A stretch of 64,000 nt of DNA from Acidobacteriota bacterium. Its GTDB lineage: Bacteria > Acidobacteriota > Blastocatellia > Pyrinomonadales > Pyrinomonadaceae. Within the stretch, counting starts at the first letter, position 1. Every line of letters starts with the position of its first letter. The position numbers and the translations under genes were made by a program. Under the pieces are notes generated by a model. The model searched no databases. It was not told the DNA's origin and saw only the letters and a program-made list of their open reading frames with translations. Below, piece by piece: positions 42,903 through 52,813 of this stretch. The stretch covers positions 620,001 to 684,000 of the forward strand of contig CP065000.1 of the NCBI GenBank assembly GCA_016700075.1, in the 5' to 3' direction.

Positions 42903-44429
42903 TTAAATATAGAATTTGAACGCAAGAGGAGGTGCCTTAATGTCGGCACTTGCAGTTAAGATTTCCCCAATCTTGTCGGCGAATCGTAGAGTTACAGGCA
43001 TACCATCTGCGAACTGACAGGAATTATAGTTCAGCTTGGTCAAAGCCATGATATCCGAGAGAACTTGCTTGATATCGGCTGATCCCTTGTTTATCTCAAC
43101 GAAGAGCGGGTTAGGCACTTCCATTGACATTGCGGTTTGCGTTTTGGGGGCGTACCCGACAGTCCAAAGAAACGCGCTTTTGTCGTCAATAAGGTAGGCG
43201 AGGCCTCTCATCACTGGATAATCCCCAGTTTGTCTATATAACTTCAATGGTTTGGACCGCGACATCGATACGCCCACTAGATTGACACCAGAAGGAGCAG
43301 CTTGTTGGAACGCATCCCACTCCTCCCTATTGAATCGCGTTTTAGCGTGTATGAATACTTCTCCCGGATTTTGTCCCTTATTTTGCTCGCGATAAGATTC
43401 GATGGCTTGGGTTAACAGAGACTTAGCTTCCTTCGGATCTAAATGAAACTCTTCTCTTTCAGGATTCCACCACTCACCTATCTCACCTTTGAAGACCGTC
43501 CCATCGCCATTATCCAAGAACATCTGAGCAGCACAACAAGCATTTTTCGGGTTCTTGCTTTTCTCTAGTTGTTTATAGACAAGTCCCAAATAACATACTC
43601 CACTTCGTATGTCTGATAGCTTCCATGGCTTCCCTCCCGCCTTATAGAAGACGCCCGTCGAAAACGTCCATGCTAAATGCCCTTCGATTTTTGAGAAGTC
43701 ACGAATCGGGACACCCCGGCCGTTCGTAAACTCTCGCCAAGCAAGTGTGCTTTCGCGAACTATCTGCGTTGGAATTGTGTGGGTGAGGAGCCGAGCCTTT
43801 AATTGGTCATGAAACTGGGCATCAAAAGTGTAAGCGAGAGCTTCCTCTTCTTTTGCTCGATTATCCTCGTCCAACTGGGAAAAGAGACTTGGTGTAAATC
43901 GAAAATTCTTTGCCTGAGCCTTTGAGATAGTTCGCTTTGTCTGAACAAGATACTTTGGCAACGTTTGATTCGGACGACAAAACTTGTAAATCTCGTCTGG
44001 AACGACTACGAACCAAACATCGACAGTCTCATCGGTATTCTTATTCGCTGTAACAATTTTTTCTAAGAACAAGGAGACAAGGTCATAGGTCCGTTTATGA
44101 GTATTCTCGTTATAGAGAAAATGATCGATCTCTTCTTTCCGAACTTCTTGATAATACAGATTATTGGATTCCCATTTGCAATTAAATACGGCTTCAAACC
44201 CAGGAAACATTGGCCGGGTTACGTTGTTTGCATTATATGTTGGCTTTTGCAATCCATCGAGAAAGTCTTTAAAACTTTGCAGGCCTCGCTGAGTCGCGAC
44301 AACACCGCTACGAATACCATATATTTCGTTTACTGGGCCGTACATCGCCAATCCATCCCTCACGTCCGTACATTTCTGGTCGTAAGCAAATAAAAGTTTC
44401 GGTTCGGGAATATAAATAAGTGGTTTCAT
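42903..44429 (-). CDS. Short prokaryotic Argonaute (MID-PIWI) of a SPARTA system
   Basis: At 508 residues this has the length of short pAgos in SPARTA systems (about 507). It has a MID-type region with LPKYLVQTKRTISKAQ (about 167-182) and a PIWI fold with KIEGHLAWTFSTGVFYKAGG (about 251-270), CYLGLVYK, GEVFIHAKTRF (about 357-367) and NPLFVEINKGS. Short pAgos lack a functional DEDX tetrad and act as guide-dependent sensors. The start overlaps the TIR-APAZ stop (ATGA), so both are made together. Known SPARTA complexes detect RNA-guided plasmid or phage DNA and trigger NAD depletion. Confidence 0.85.
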   Translation of the reverse strand: MKPLIYIPEPKLLFAYDQKCTDVRDGLAMYGPVNEIYGIRSGVVATQRGLQSFKDFLDGLQKPTYNANNVTRPMFPGFEAVFNCKWESNNLYYQEVRKEEIDHFLYNENTHKRTYDLVSLFLEKIVTANKNTDETVDVWFVVVPDEIYKFCRPNQTLPKYLVQTKRTISKAQAKNFRFTPSLFSQLDEDNRAKEEEALAYTFDAQFHDQLKARLLTHTIPTQIVRESTLAWREFTNGRGVPIRDFSKIEGHLAWTFSTGVFYKAGGKPWKLSDIRSGVCYLGLVYKQLEKSKNPKNACCAAQMFLDNGDGTVFKGEIGEWWNPEREEFHLDPKEAKSLLTQAIESYREQNKGQNPGEVFIHAKTRFNREEWDAFQQAAPSGVNLVGVSMSRSKPLKLYRQTGDYPVMRGLAYLIDDKSAFLWTVGYAPKTQTAMSMEVPNPLFVEINKGSADIKQVLSDIMALTKLNYNSCQFADGMPVTLRFADKIGEILTASADIKAPPLAFKFYI

Positions 44430-45784
44430 TCGGGTTCTGGAATATCATCTAGGGCATTGTCAATCTCATCAACGGTTCCTATATTTGAAATCTCGACTTC
44501 CTCGGACAACGTGTTCTTTATGGGTTTCTTATAAGTTGCAGGTGCGAGGAAAGTTACAGGCTCGGTTCCGACAACGATTTGTTCTTCGCTCCCTACGTCA
44601 AACTTCAATTCGCTCGAATTTGTTCCGAGATAGCCAATAAGAGCCATAAGAAGTCGGCGCCATTTTCCATTCCACCAGTTCTTACCCAGTCGTCGCCTCG
44701 CGGAGTGTTGCGCGGCCTCAGAATCTATGAGATCTATTCCATTAGTTGTGAAGAAAATGTGAGATGAGAAGACGAAAACGGGAAATGGGTAAAGCTTCGC
44801 TGATGGCGAAACACCGTAATGCCATGTATTTTCATGATCTTTACCAAGTAACTGTACTTTATTGAACTTATCCCGTTCTAAAGTGTCCTTTTCAATCCAG
44901 TAAGCCACGCGATTTGACATCTCGTAATCGCGTAAACCTGCTTCAACCATAAATCGAGCAGAAGCTTGGTTAAGTAAATCGACGACAAGTCTCTTACATT
45001 CAATGGGACGAATAAAATTCGTCTCTTTAATGGTACCCGTAAGAATATCAATCATGGGAATTCTGACGCTCCAACTGCTAAGGTAAGTACTCGTTTCCGG
45101 AAATTCATCAATAAAATCATATTCCCACGCGAACGTAGCAAGATATTTACCGTATCGGGCAGTGGGATATTTAATCCCCGGCGAATTACGATTTTCGATT
45201 ACGCGGCGTGGAAACTCATGAAAGCGTAACTCCTCAGGAAATGAAATGATCGGGAACCAATTGGATTGGTAAACTTCTTCTTCGGCAATAGCTCCCTTGT
45301 CGTGTAAAAATATTTGCTGGTATAGCAAGGAAGTTAGTTCGGGATTTGGACTACTGCACGGAACCTCTTGCTTTTCCAGAGCTTCTAGCAGGTCCCTTAA
45401 TCCAGCGGCCCAAGAAGTCCTAAAATTTACAGCATTTAGTCTAACGGCCTCGATATTAATATCGTCGAACGAAAGATTTTGATCAATCATCAGCGGGATG
45501 ATAAACGCGTCGTCATCCAACACCTTCTTAACCTTCTCGGCTACCGCAAGTTCTTTCAGGACTCCTTCCCTTCGATTCGAGAAGACGGATAAAACGGGCA
45601 AGACTTTTATGCTATTCTCACGTATTTCCCTTTCAATGGCTGCCCAATGATCAACCCCCTTGTCTAAGAATTTAAGATCGCACCAAACCTCATAGCCTAA
45701 TGCGATAAGTTTCAACGTGATCCATTTGGTGAATTCATTGTCGATTACCGTATCGCCATGGCTAATGAATAGGGTTTTTCTCAT
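44426..45784 (-). CDS. TIR-APAZ effector of a SPARTA system
   Basis: This 452-residue protein has an N-terminal TIR domain (about 1-140: KTLFISHGDT, GYEVWCDLKFLDKG, VLPVLSVFSNRREGVLKELA) with candidate NADase glutamate E78, and a C-terminal APAZ domain (about 150-450) that binds the short Argonaute. Lengths match known SPARTA TIR-APAZ proteins. On target recognition the TIR domain would oligomerise and degrade NAD(P)+, killing or arresting the cell. The gene begins 3 bases after the stop of a small Fis-like gene, which suggests a shared transcript. Base composition looks more AT-rich than the CBASS block. Confidence 0.87.
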   Translation of the reverse strand: MRKTLFISHGDTVIDNEFTKWITLKLIALGYEVWCDLKFLDKGVDHWAAIEREIRENSIKVLPVLSVFSNRREGVLKELAVAEKVKKVLDDDAFIIPLMIDQNLSFDDINIEAVRLNAVNFRTSWAAGLRDLLEALEKQEVPCSSPNPELTSLLYQQIFLHDKGAIAEEEVYQSNWFPIISFPEELRFHEFPRRVIENRNSPGIKYPTARYGKYLATFAWEYDFIDEFPETSTYLSSWSVRIPMIDILTGTIKETNFIRPIECKRLVVDLLNQASARFMVEAGLRDYEMSNRVAYWIEKDTLERDKFNKVQLLGKDHENTWHYGVSPSAKLYPFPVFVFSSHIFFTTNGIDLIDSEAAQHSARRRLGKNWWNGKWRRLLMALIGYLGTNSSELKFDVGSEEQIVVGTEPVTFLAPATYKKPIKNTLSEEVEISNIGTVDEIDNALDDIPEPE

Positions 45785-45787
45785 CTT

Positions 45788-46093
45788 TTAGGTTTTGATT
45801 ATAGCCAAATTGCGACCGGGAAGCAGGTCGAAAAAATCGGACAGATCAAAATCAAATTGGAGAGCAGGATCGCAGTGCACGGACCATCGAGACAGGTTTA
45901 CAAATGCATGGTTCAAAAATACCCATTTAGGTGCAAAAATAAACCAATGCTGGATGATTAATGCACCAATCCGATTAGCAATACGTTTCAACGTCCTCAT
46001 CAATCCGGAATGACCGATTCCTAGTTGCGAAGCCGCCCTTGTTCGATTGTTGTTATTGATCGCGAGGGCATTTCTGCGCAGATCTTGTTCCAT
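45788..46093 (-). CDS. Short Fis-type helix-turn-helix protein upstream of SPARTA
   Basis: The 101-residue product starts with a Fis-type HTH (EQDLRRNALAINNNNRTRAA, then GIGHSGLMRTLKRI, about 2-38), like the DNA-binding end of sigma-54 activators. The rest (WFIFAPKWVF, then LQFDFDLSDFFDLLPG) is atypical and may be degenerate. A longer frame from a GTG at 46174 is possible. Three bases separate its stop from the TIR-APAZ ATG, so it could be a regulator of the SPARTA genes, or a remnant. Moderate confidence that it is a real gene. Confidence 0.45.
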   Translation of the reverse strand: MEQDLRRNALAINNNNRTRAASQLGIGHSGLMRTLKRIANRIGALIIQHWFIFAPKWVFLNHAFVNLSRWSVHCDPALQFDFDLSDFFDLLPGRNLAIIKT

Positions 46094-46422
46094 TCCCCTA
46101 AGATACAATCCGATCCCATCGCCGGCATAGCGTGAACAGGTTGCGCGGCACACATCTTGCACCAGGCTATTCACCGAGCAAACACAGATCGAGAAATTCG
46201 AGACGTGCTAGATAATTTTTGTTTACATTTGCGCGTCGTAAGTTGTATAACAGTCAATACTTAAGCAGAACAGGAGTTTAATGGCCGGTTAGAAAGAAGG
46301 TAACTTTTCTAACCTCTGAAAAAGCGTCTCTACGAATAATGCTAGTTATCGATAAGAAGGCTGGATAACGCCAGTAGTTAAATTGATCCTGTCCTAACAA
46401 GTCCAGTAAAACGAATAAAGTT

Positions 46423-47115
46423 GTGGATAACCCGATCCTTTCCAAGTTGCAAACCTCACCAGGCGACCCACCGAGTGGGTCTGACGGTGCGTTTGATCGG
46501 GAGGGCTTCTTTGCGGAATCGTTAAAGCTGATTCGCAAGGTAATCGCTGGTCGAAAATCCGTCCCAACGAATGACATGCCGGATATTTCGCAAGAGGCTG
46601 CGTTAAGGCTTTGGAAATGGAGCACGAAGTTTGATGAGAAAAGCTCGCAAATGGCAGAAGGCGATTGGAAGTCATTCACCGCGCGTACCGCTCACAACGA
46701 AGTAAACCGAAACCTCTCAACTCGAAATAAACGGATCGAGGTATCTCTCGATGAAACTGAGGCGCTCGATGGCGGGATCGATGCTTCGTCCGCAGAAACT
46801 TTTGTTTTAGTCAAAACGGTTTGGCAGGGTATTTGCAAGCTGAGTCTTTATCAACGCCAAGCGCTTATTTTCAATTCGGTAGATCTCGTGCTTTATCTTT
46901 TCCAATTTGGAATCGAAGAGGATGAACTGTTAGCAAAGCTCGAACTGACAAAGAAGTCTTGGGAAAGGATTTCAACACAAATGCCTCTAACCGATATTGA
47001 GATCGCTAAGATAGCAAATCCGAATTCGGCCAATGGCCAAAGATCGACAACCGCAGGCGCGATTAAGAAGGCGAGATTTGACGCTCGCAAGAGACTTAAG
47101 GAGTTGATGAAATAA
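46423..47115 (+). CDS. Sigma-70-family (ECF-like) RNA polymerase sigma factor
   Basis: This 230-residue protein has a region-2-like part (NDMPDISQEAALRLWKWSTK and FTARTAHNEVNRNL, about 50-100) and a region-4-like helix-turn-helix with LSLYQRQALIF (about 142-152), LAKLELTKKSW and MPLTDIEIAKIAN. GTG at 46423 is the likely start. It is followed directly (ATG at 47116) by a zinc-finger membrane anti-sigma-like gene, then the S9 peptidase, a small secreted peptide and a TPR-CHAT protein. It probably activates this operon. Confidence 0.72.
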   Translation: MDNPILSKLQTSPGDPPSGSDGAFDREGFFAESLKLIRKVIAGRKSVPTNDMPDISQEAALRLWKWSTKFDEKSSQMAEGDWKSFTARTAHNEVNRNLSTRNKRIEVSLDETEALDGGIDASSAETFVLVKTVWQGICKLSLYQRQALIFNSVDLVLYLFQFGIEEDELLAKLELTKKSWERISTQMPLTDIEIAKIANPNSANGQRSTTAGAIKKARFDARKRLKELMK

Positions 47116-48024
47116 ATGAATCAAGATCACTTATCAGCTGCTGAAGTCGCCATGTTTCGTGAAGACAGTTTTTCTTCCCGATCGATCGAGATCGGCCGAC
47201 ATCTCCTCGCCTGCAAAGAATGTCGAGCAAAACTGCCATCAGTAACTCCGCAGGAGTTCCGGAACTGTGTTCTCGGTGCAGACGGCTTAGGACTGGATGA
47301 ATCTGAATACAAGTACCAATTTTTCGATTTTCCGATATTGTCCTTTGCGAGGGTAACAGCATTTGCGGGGTTCGCAATTCTGCTTCTGGCGGGGATCTAT
47401 TTTGTTGGTGTTCAAAAGTTCAGTACGTCGAATACTGTTGCAAAAAGCAAGAATAACGCAGTCACGAATGAGTTAAATCCAGTCCCGGACACCGTTGCCA
47501 ATCAGACAACTCACGAGAAGGAACAGTTATCGATAAAGAGTGTGGACGTGCCAAATAAAGATTCGAGACCAAAGCCCCTTTTGACAAAAACCGACCAAAG
47601 GAAAGTGGCAGGCGTTACAGCAAGCGGGCCAAAGTTGCAGAACGCCGAAACTCGCGGAAGCGAAAACCCTTGCTCGGGCGGGGCCAGGATCAGTCTTGAA
47701 TCAAAATCCGATGGGAAAGAGGTCTTTCTTAGATGGAATTCTGTAAAAGGGGCTGAGTCCTACGACATATATATTTCCGACCTCGATGAGAACATGATCG
47801 ATCATTTCGAATCGAAATCTCAAACATATTACCGTTCTGCGGTGAGGCTTGATCCGGCAAAGTCCTATCGCTGGAAGCTGATCGTTACGCTAGAGAACGG
47901 CAAAAAGATCGTTGGTCCGGCCCAAACTCTTACCTCGGGAACAGCCACGGAAGACAACATAAAATCCGGAGCTATGGAAAGACAACGAGGATCGTTTGAA
48001 ATGCGGTGTGTGGAATCAAAATGA
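47116..48024 (+). CDS. Membrane anti-sigma-factor-like protein with zinc finger and periplasmic fibronectin-like domain
   Basis: In this 302-residue protein a cytoplasmic HLLACKEC zinc-finger (about 31-38, H-x3-C-x2-C) typical of anti-sigma ZAS domains is followed by a membrane helix (about 78-98, FAGFAILLLAGIYFVG), a charged linker, and a C-terminal beta-sandwich (about 195-280: EVFLRWNSVKGAESYDIYIS). The start is adjacent to the sigma stop, and its stop overlaps the S9 gene start (ATGA). It would hold the sigma factor at the membrane until an outside signal arrives; that is family-based inference. Confidence 0.75.
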   Translation: MNQDHLSAAEVAMFREDSFSSRSIEIGRHLLACKECRAKLPSVTPQEFRNCVLGADGLGLDESEYKYQFFDFPILSFARVTAFAGFAILLLAGIYFVGVQKFSTSNTVAKSKNNAVTNELNPVPDTVANQTTHEKEQLSIKSVDVPNKDSRPKPLLTKTDQRKVAGVTASGPKLQNAETRGSENPCSGGARISLESKSDGKEVFLRWNSVKGAESYDIYISDLDENMIDHFESKSQTYYRSAVRLDPAKSYRWKLIVTLENGKKIVGPAQTLTSGTATEDNIKSGAMERQRGSFEMRCVESK

Positions 48025-49946
48025 ACAGAGTAAGTCACAACCAAATGAAGATTCATGCGCTGGCGGTTATCATTTCCTGCTTGCTCAGCTCCGTGCGGGC
48101 GCAGCAATCTGACAATTTTCCAGTGCCAACCAGCTTCCGTTTAGAGGGTATTCCGCTCATCAAGAATGATGATGTTAAACACCTATTCTTCGAACCGTCT
48201 GCGATAAAGAGCAATTTGATCTGGGACGTTGATCGAACGGCTCGCAAACTACTTGTCACCGATGAGAAGAACGCCATTTACTCAGTGGATTCTCCCTTAG
48301 CCATACCAAAGTTGGTCCTCGACGGAAGGGTACCAAGCACTCTTCGAGTCAATCCAACTTCGTCCGTTGTGGCCTTCAACAATGACAAGGAAGACCCGGA
48401 TAATTATGCCCTGTTCCTTTGGGACGGAAAATCTGAGGCTAGAAAGCTATCGAGTTTTAACGGCAAGGATGATTCAGTCGATTCGTTTGTGTGGGATCGT
48501 GACGGAAAAAGCATCTATTTCACCCTGAACGACTATGAGGCAAAAACGACAAAGCTCTGTCAAAGCGATCTAAACGCGAGCAAGTGCTTTGCAGTGGATC
48601 TTAAGGGCCTTTGGAATGTAATTGACAACGACCGTGGCAACGTATTGCTTAAGTACTGGAAATCTTCAAGCAACCAACACATCTACGTATACTCGACAGG
48701 AAGCGGGAAACTCACCCCCCTCTCCGAATCAGGAAATGCAACTAAGGCATTTTTCTTCGACGGAAAGCCACTTGCTTTAAGCGAAGACTCCCCCGAATGT
48801 GGTGGAGGTCGGTGCCTAATCTCGGTTGATCCGCGCACCGGAACCAATGAGATTATCAACCTTAAAAATGTGCACGGACATCTGGGCGACCTAAAACCTT
48901 CGCCTGATGGAAAATCGCTATTGATTCAGGAGGCGTTCGACGGAATCGACAGTCTATGGATCGGAAAACTGAAGAGCAGAAGTATTGTGCCGGTCGTTCC
49001 AAACTTTCTAAACGGTTCGTACGTTGTTTGGAACACCCGTTGGCTTTCTAGTAGCGAAGTTCTTTTCACAGTCGAGAACATTGGTCAACCCGCGTTCATA
49101 AAGTCGTTCGATCTAAAAACTAAAAAGACAACAGTTTGGACGAAGCCCAGACTGCCAGATGTGCTTTCCGGCACAGTAAAGCCTCCGGAGACAATACGCT
49201 GGAGATCTTTTGACTCTAAGGAGATTTCGGGTTACATCGTAAAGCCCGCCAAGATTGAAAAGAAGAGTCCAGTACTTGTTTTCATCCATGGTGGGCCCCA
49301 AGTAATTGACCGTCCGACATTTAGTTCTCTCGATGTCCGGTTTGCGACGTTTCTCGGAGTGTCCATTATCCACACCAACATCCGAGGATCTAGGGGATTC
49401 GGAAACGACTTTATGGACGCGGACAATGGCTCCAAAAGAGAGAATGCCGTTCGCGACATTAGCTCTCTTCTCGATTGGATAAAGAAGCAGCCGGACCTCG
49501 ATGCGGATAACGTAATTATACGTGGCGAAAGCTACGGCGGGTTCGTCGCTCTAGCGACGGGGCTTAAGGAATCTTCCCGAATCCGGGCGGTCATCGCCGA
49601 ATATCCGCTCGTGTCGATCAGGAATTATCTGCAGCAAAGTTGGATTGATGAATTTGCAAAGAATGAATACGGAGATCCGAAAGACGAAATCTTGATGAAA
49701 AAGCTTGATGAGCTTTCGCCGCTGAACAATGCTTCGAAATGGAAAGGAACGCCGTTGTTCTTGACCAGGGGAAAACTCGACTCAAGGGTCCCGGAAGGGG
49801 ACGTTCTTGGTCTCAAATCTCAACTTCGAGATGCAGGGGCCGATGTGTGGTTCATATTTGCCAATGAGGCGGGACATGGCGTCTCGGGACGCTTCGTCAC
49901 GGCGGCTATGTATGAATTTATTAAGACTCACCTAAGGAGGAAATGA
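48021..49946 (+). CDS. S9-family prolyl-oligopeptidase-like serine peptidase, exported
   Basis: This 641-residue protein has an N-terminal signal peptide (about 10-28, HALAVIISCLLSSVRAQQ), a beta-propeller with WD-like TolB repeats (about 40-390) and a C-terminal alpha/beta hydrolase domain with VFIHGGPQ, the nucleophile motif GESYGG (about 510-515), LTRGKLDSRVPEGDV (Asp region) and NEAGHG (catalytic His). It degrades or processes peptides in the periplasm. The ATG at 48021 overlaps the anti-sigma stop. A short peptide gene starts two bases downstream. Confidence 0.88.
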   Translation: MNRVSHNQMKIHALAVIISCLLSSVRAQQSDNFPVPTSFRLEGIPLIKNDDVKHLFFEPSAIKSNLIWDVDRTARKLLVTDEKNAIYSVDSPLAIPKLVLDGRVPSTLRVNPTSSVVAFNNDKEDPDNYALFLWDGKSEARKLSSFNGKDDSVDSFVWDRDGKSIYFTLNDYEAKTTKLCQSDLNASKCFAVDLKGLWNVIDNDRGNVLLKYWKSSSNQHIYVYSTGSGKLTPLSESGNATKAFFFDGKPLALSEDSPECGGGRCLISVDPRTGTNEIINLKNVHGHLGDLKPSPDGKSLLIQEAFDGIDSLWIGKLKSRSIVPVVPNFLNGSYVVWNTRWLSSSEVLFTVENIGQPAFIKSFDLKTKKTTVWTKPRLPDVLSGTVKPPETIRWRSFDSKEISGYIVKPAKIEKKSPVLVFIHGGPQVIDRPTFSSLDVRFATFLGVSIIHTNIRGSRGFGNDFMDADNGSKRENAVRDISSLLDWIKKQPDLDADNVIIRGESYGGFVALATGLKESSRIRAVIAEYPLVSIRNYLQQSWIDEFAKNEYGDPKDEILMKKLDELSPLNNASKWKGTPLFLTRGKLDSRVPEGDVLGLKSQLRDAGADVWFIFANEAGHGVSGRFVTAAMYEFIKTHLRRK

Positions 49947-49947
49947 A

Positions 49948-50181
49948 ATGAAACGAACTAAAGCACTTCTCTTGGCGTTGACCATGACAACTTTGTTGGC
50001 TGGCAACATTTTCGCGACAGGCGGGGTATTGCCAGCGGCCAACAGCATCGTCACATATGCGTTGACGGCTCTGCTCTCGCTCGCGAGCGGCAACGATCAA
50101 TGTCCCCTGCGGCAATGTACAAATTGTAGGCCAAATAATGAGGGCGGAGACAGCGGTGATTGTCGACCTACACCGGATTAG
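49948..50181 (+). CDS. Small secreted Cys-rich peptide
   Basis: The 77-residue product has a signal peptide (about 5-22, ALLLALTMTTLLAGNIFA), a short hydrophobic stretch (IVTYALTALLSLASG) and a hydrophilic C-terminus with four cysteines (CPLRQCTNCRP and DCRP). AAGGAGG lies about 6 bp before the ATG. It lies between an exported S9 peptidase and a TPR-CHAT protease in a single operon with a sigma factor. It could be a signal peptide, toxin or protease substrate; no family is recognised. Confidence 0.6.
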   Translation: MKRTKALLLALTMTTLLAGNIFATGGVLPAANSIVTYALTALLSLASGNDQCPLRQCTNCRPNNEGGDSGDCRPTPD

Positions 50182-50192
50182 GAGTAACGTTG

Positions 50193-52749
50193 ATGAGAAA
50201 CATACCGAACATGTGGGCTAATGCGAAAAGGTCGATCTTGGTCATTTTCGCATTAGTTCTCATGTCGGAAACATCTCTAAGCCAGCCCGACCGCCAAAGC
50301 ATATCTACGCTCTATTCAAAAGGTTACTTCGAAGAATTAGCCAAAATTGCACCCGCTCAGATTTCAAGACTCTCTCAATCGGGAAGGGTCGCAAAGGCGT
50401 CTGATCTAGCCGTCTTAACTTGTCGGACCTATATACAATTGGGGCAACCTGACGAAGCTGCTCAAATCGTTGAGCGAGTCATTTCCGATTCCAGCCTACG
50501 GACTCGCTCGCCGGGATCTGTCACATCTCTTTACCTGTGTAAGGCCGCAGTTTCTCGCTCGAAGCGCGATTTTGGAGCGGCGCTTGAAAACCTACGATTA
50601 GCGAAGTCGATATCGGCAAATGACTCAGCATCGCTCGCAGCTTACCAGTTGGAGGTCGGTCGGACTCTATATTCAGCGGGTCATGATTTTGCAGCGATCA
50701 TATGGTTGGAAAAAGCTGAGAAAGAGGCTCTGGCGAACGGCCACATGTCAATTTACTATGACGCACTACGATTTTTGAGCTTAGCTTGGACCGCGAAATT
50801 CTACTATGCCAATGCCCTGACTTATGCGGAACAATTAGTCGAGAAATCTTCGATAGGAGAATTCGAACATCGAAACAGAATCGCACATCTTGAATTAGCG
50901 AACCTGCTAGATGTAACTGGCCAGCCACAACGATCGAAGGATCTGTATCTCAAGGGTCTTGAGCTTTCGACTCGAGCTAGAGTGAACTATCACTCCGGAC
51001 AGTTTCTTTCTAGCCTACTACTGCGATCGTTATACGAGAATGATATAGAAGCCGCTAAGAACTACCTCGTAAGATTGGAATCAATCGATAAACAAAAGCA
51101 ATTCAAGTTTGAGCGTCTTCTTGGAAGGGCCTTGGTCGAGAACTTCAAGGGAAACCGAGTGATTTCCGAGGAGTATTTTTCAACGCTAGCAAACGAGAAA
51201 GGCACTTCCGACTTCATTGTGCCCTATTGGAAAAGTACGATTGCCGAGCGAGATCAGAATTGGAAAGAACTTATCAAGAATGCGCATCATCTACGTAAAT
51301 TGACGGAGGATGAGAATTTTCAAGACGACCTTCCCCGGATCTATTACAAACTCGCATTGGCTTCATGGCGACTAGGCGAAGAGAAATCGGCGAGAGAACA
51401 TGCGGCAAAATCACTCTCATTGTTCGAGCCATTTAGAAACGCAACGAGAGTGGATCTTTCGATTGCAATGATGGAAGTCCACCATTCCGTCTATCGGCTA
51501 CTCAGCGAGATTGACGTGACCAGCTCTCCCACGAAAGCCTTTGAATATTCTGAACTACTTAAAGCGAATCTGCTCAGAGACAGAATTGAACGGTCCATGC
51601 TGAAGCCTCGTCCAGATCTATCCGATTCTATTCGGAACCAACTTCTCACGACTTCTCGAAACTATATTGACGGAAAGGAAAATCAATCGGCTCTAATAAA
51701 GCTTGAAAATGGCATCGTAGCCGATAAGCAAACAGCGAGGCTGCAAACTCAGGATTTCTCGACGCAGGATTTAAAACTTCCGAACGACGTGACGATCGTT
51801 TCCTACGAATTCACGCCGTCCGGTCAGCTCCTCGCATTTGTTCTCGAATCAGGAAAACCGCTACGTGCGGTTAAGCTTTTCATTAACGAAGAGCAGGTGG
51901 TAAAACTCGCCTCAGAAAACCAAACTAAGATAAAGGATCGCATTTTCTTCAAAATCGATGGGAAAAAAATCTACGATCTATTGTTGAAACCGTTGGACTT
52001 GAACTCAAGTCACATAGTTATCGTTCCCGACAAACAATTGTGGAGAATACCATTCCATGCCCTAAGCCAAGACGGTAATAAATACTTGATCGAGACGAAT
52101 ACGATTTCGTATTCACCTTCAGTTTATTTGCTGAAGCAGCAGCTTTCATCCGAACCGCCACGAAGACGGACTATTCAGATTTTTGCGAATGATACTTTCA
52201 ACCGCCAGATGCTAGTCTATGTAAATAGCGAGGCAATAAGTATTGGAAAGTTATTCGGAAGTTCACCTCGGCTGAATGCCACTAAATCGGATTTCCTCAA
52301 ATCTTCCGCGGACGCTGACATCCTTCATTTCTCCATGCACGCCCAACTCGATAGCGAAAATTCTCTATCTTCATTCCTTGCCTTTCAGCAGAATGCCGCA
52401 GACTCTGGCCGGTTGACCCAACGATCTCCTATCGGTTCGCCTTAAGCCAAACAACTTAGCATTTCTGGCGTCCTGTGACACCAGTAAAGTTCATAACGGT
52501 GAAGGATTGATTAGTATTCCCTGGGCGTTGCTGGCTTCTGGAAGTTCTTCAGTAGTATCTTCGCAGTGGGAAGCAAATGACAGGTCAGCAAGTATCTTCG
52601 CCCAGACTTTTTACCGTGAGTACCTAAGTGGTCGCTCAACGTCAATCGCCCTACAGAAAGCAGCAATTTCAATGATTCAAACTAAGGAATATGGATACCA
52701 CGAACCCTACTTCTGGGCAGGCTTTACTATTCTTGGAGATTTCAGATGA
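50193..52749 (+). pseudogene. TPR-CHAT caspase-like protease, disrupted by a frameshift
   Basis: The N-terminal frame (to 52445) encodes a signal-like segment, about eight TPR-like repeats (about 40-440) and the first part of a CHAT domain including the catalytic His (ILHFSMHAQLDSEN). After DSGRLTQ (about 52418) the frame fails. The next frame, without its own start, reads DLLSVRLKPNNLAFLASCDT with the catalytic Cys, then SIPWALLASGSSSVVSSQWE, and ends at 52749. So a +1 (or -2) base change splits one gene. The ATG at 50193 follows AGGAG by 8 bp. It may be a pseudogene, a sequencing error, or a programmed shift, though no slippery site is evident. Confidence 0.8.
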
Positions 52750-52813
52750 TTCCGATGTTTAGAACCGACGATCGCGAGCGGCCTATATATTTTAATCCGC
52801 CGATCACTGTAAT

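Noticed and set aside
42704..42949. 81-residue minus-strand gene after the Argonaute gene
   Set aside because: It overlaps the Argonaute 3' end in another frame, lacks an RBS and has no protein-like features.
42903..44429. Catalytically active long Argonaute
   Set aside because: The length, lack of PAZ and pairing with TIR-APAZ point to a short, non-cleaving Argonaute.
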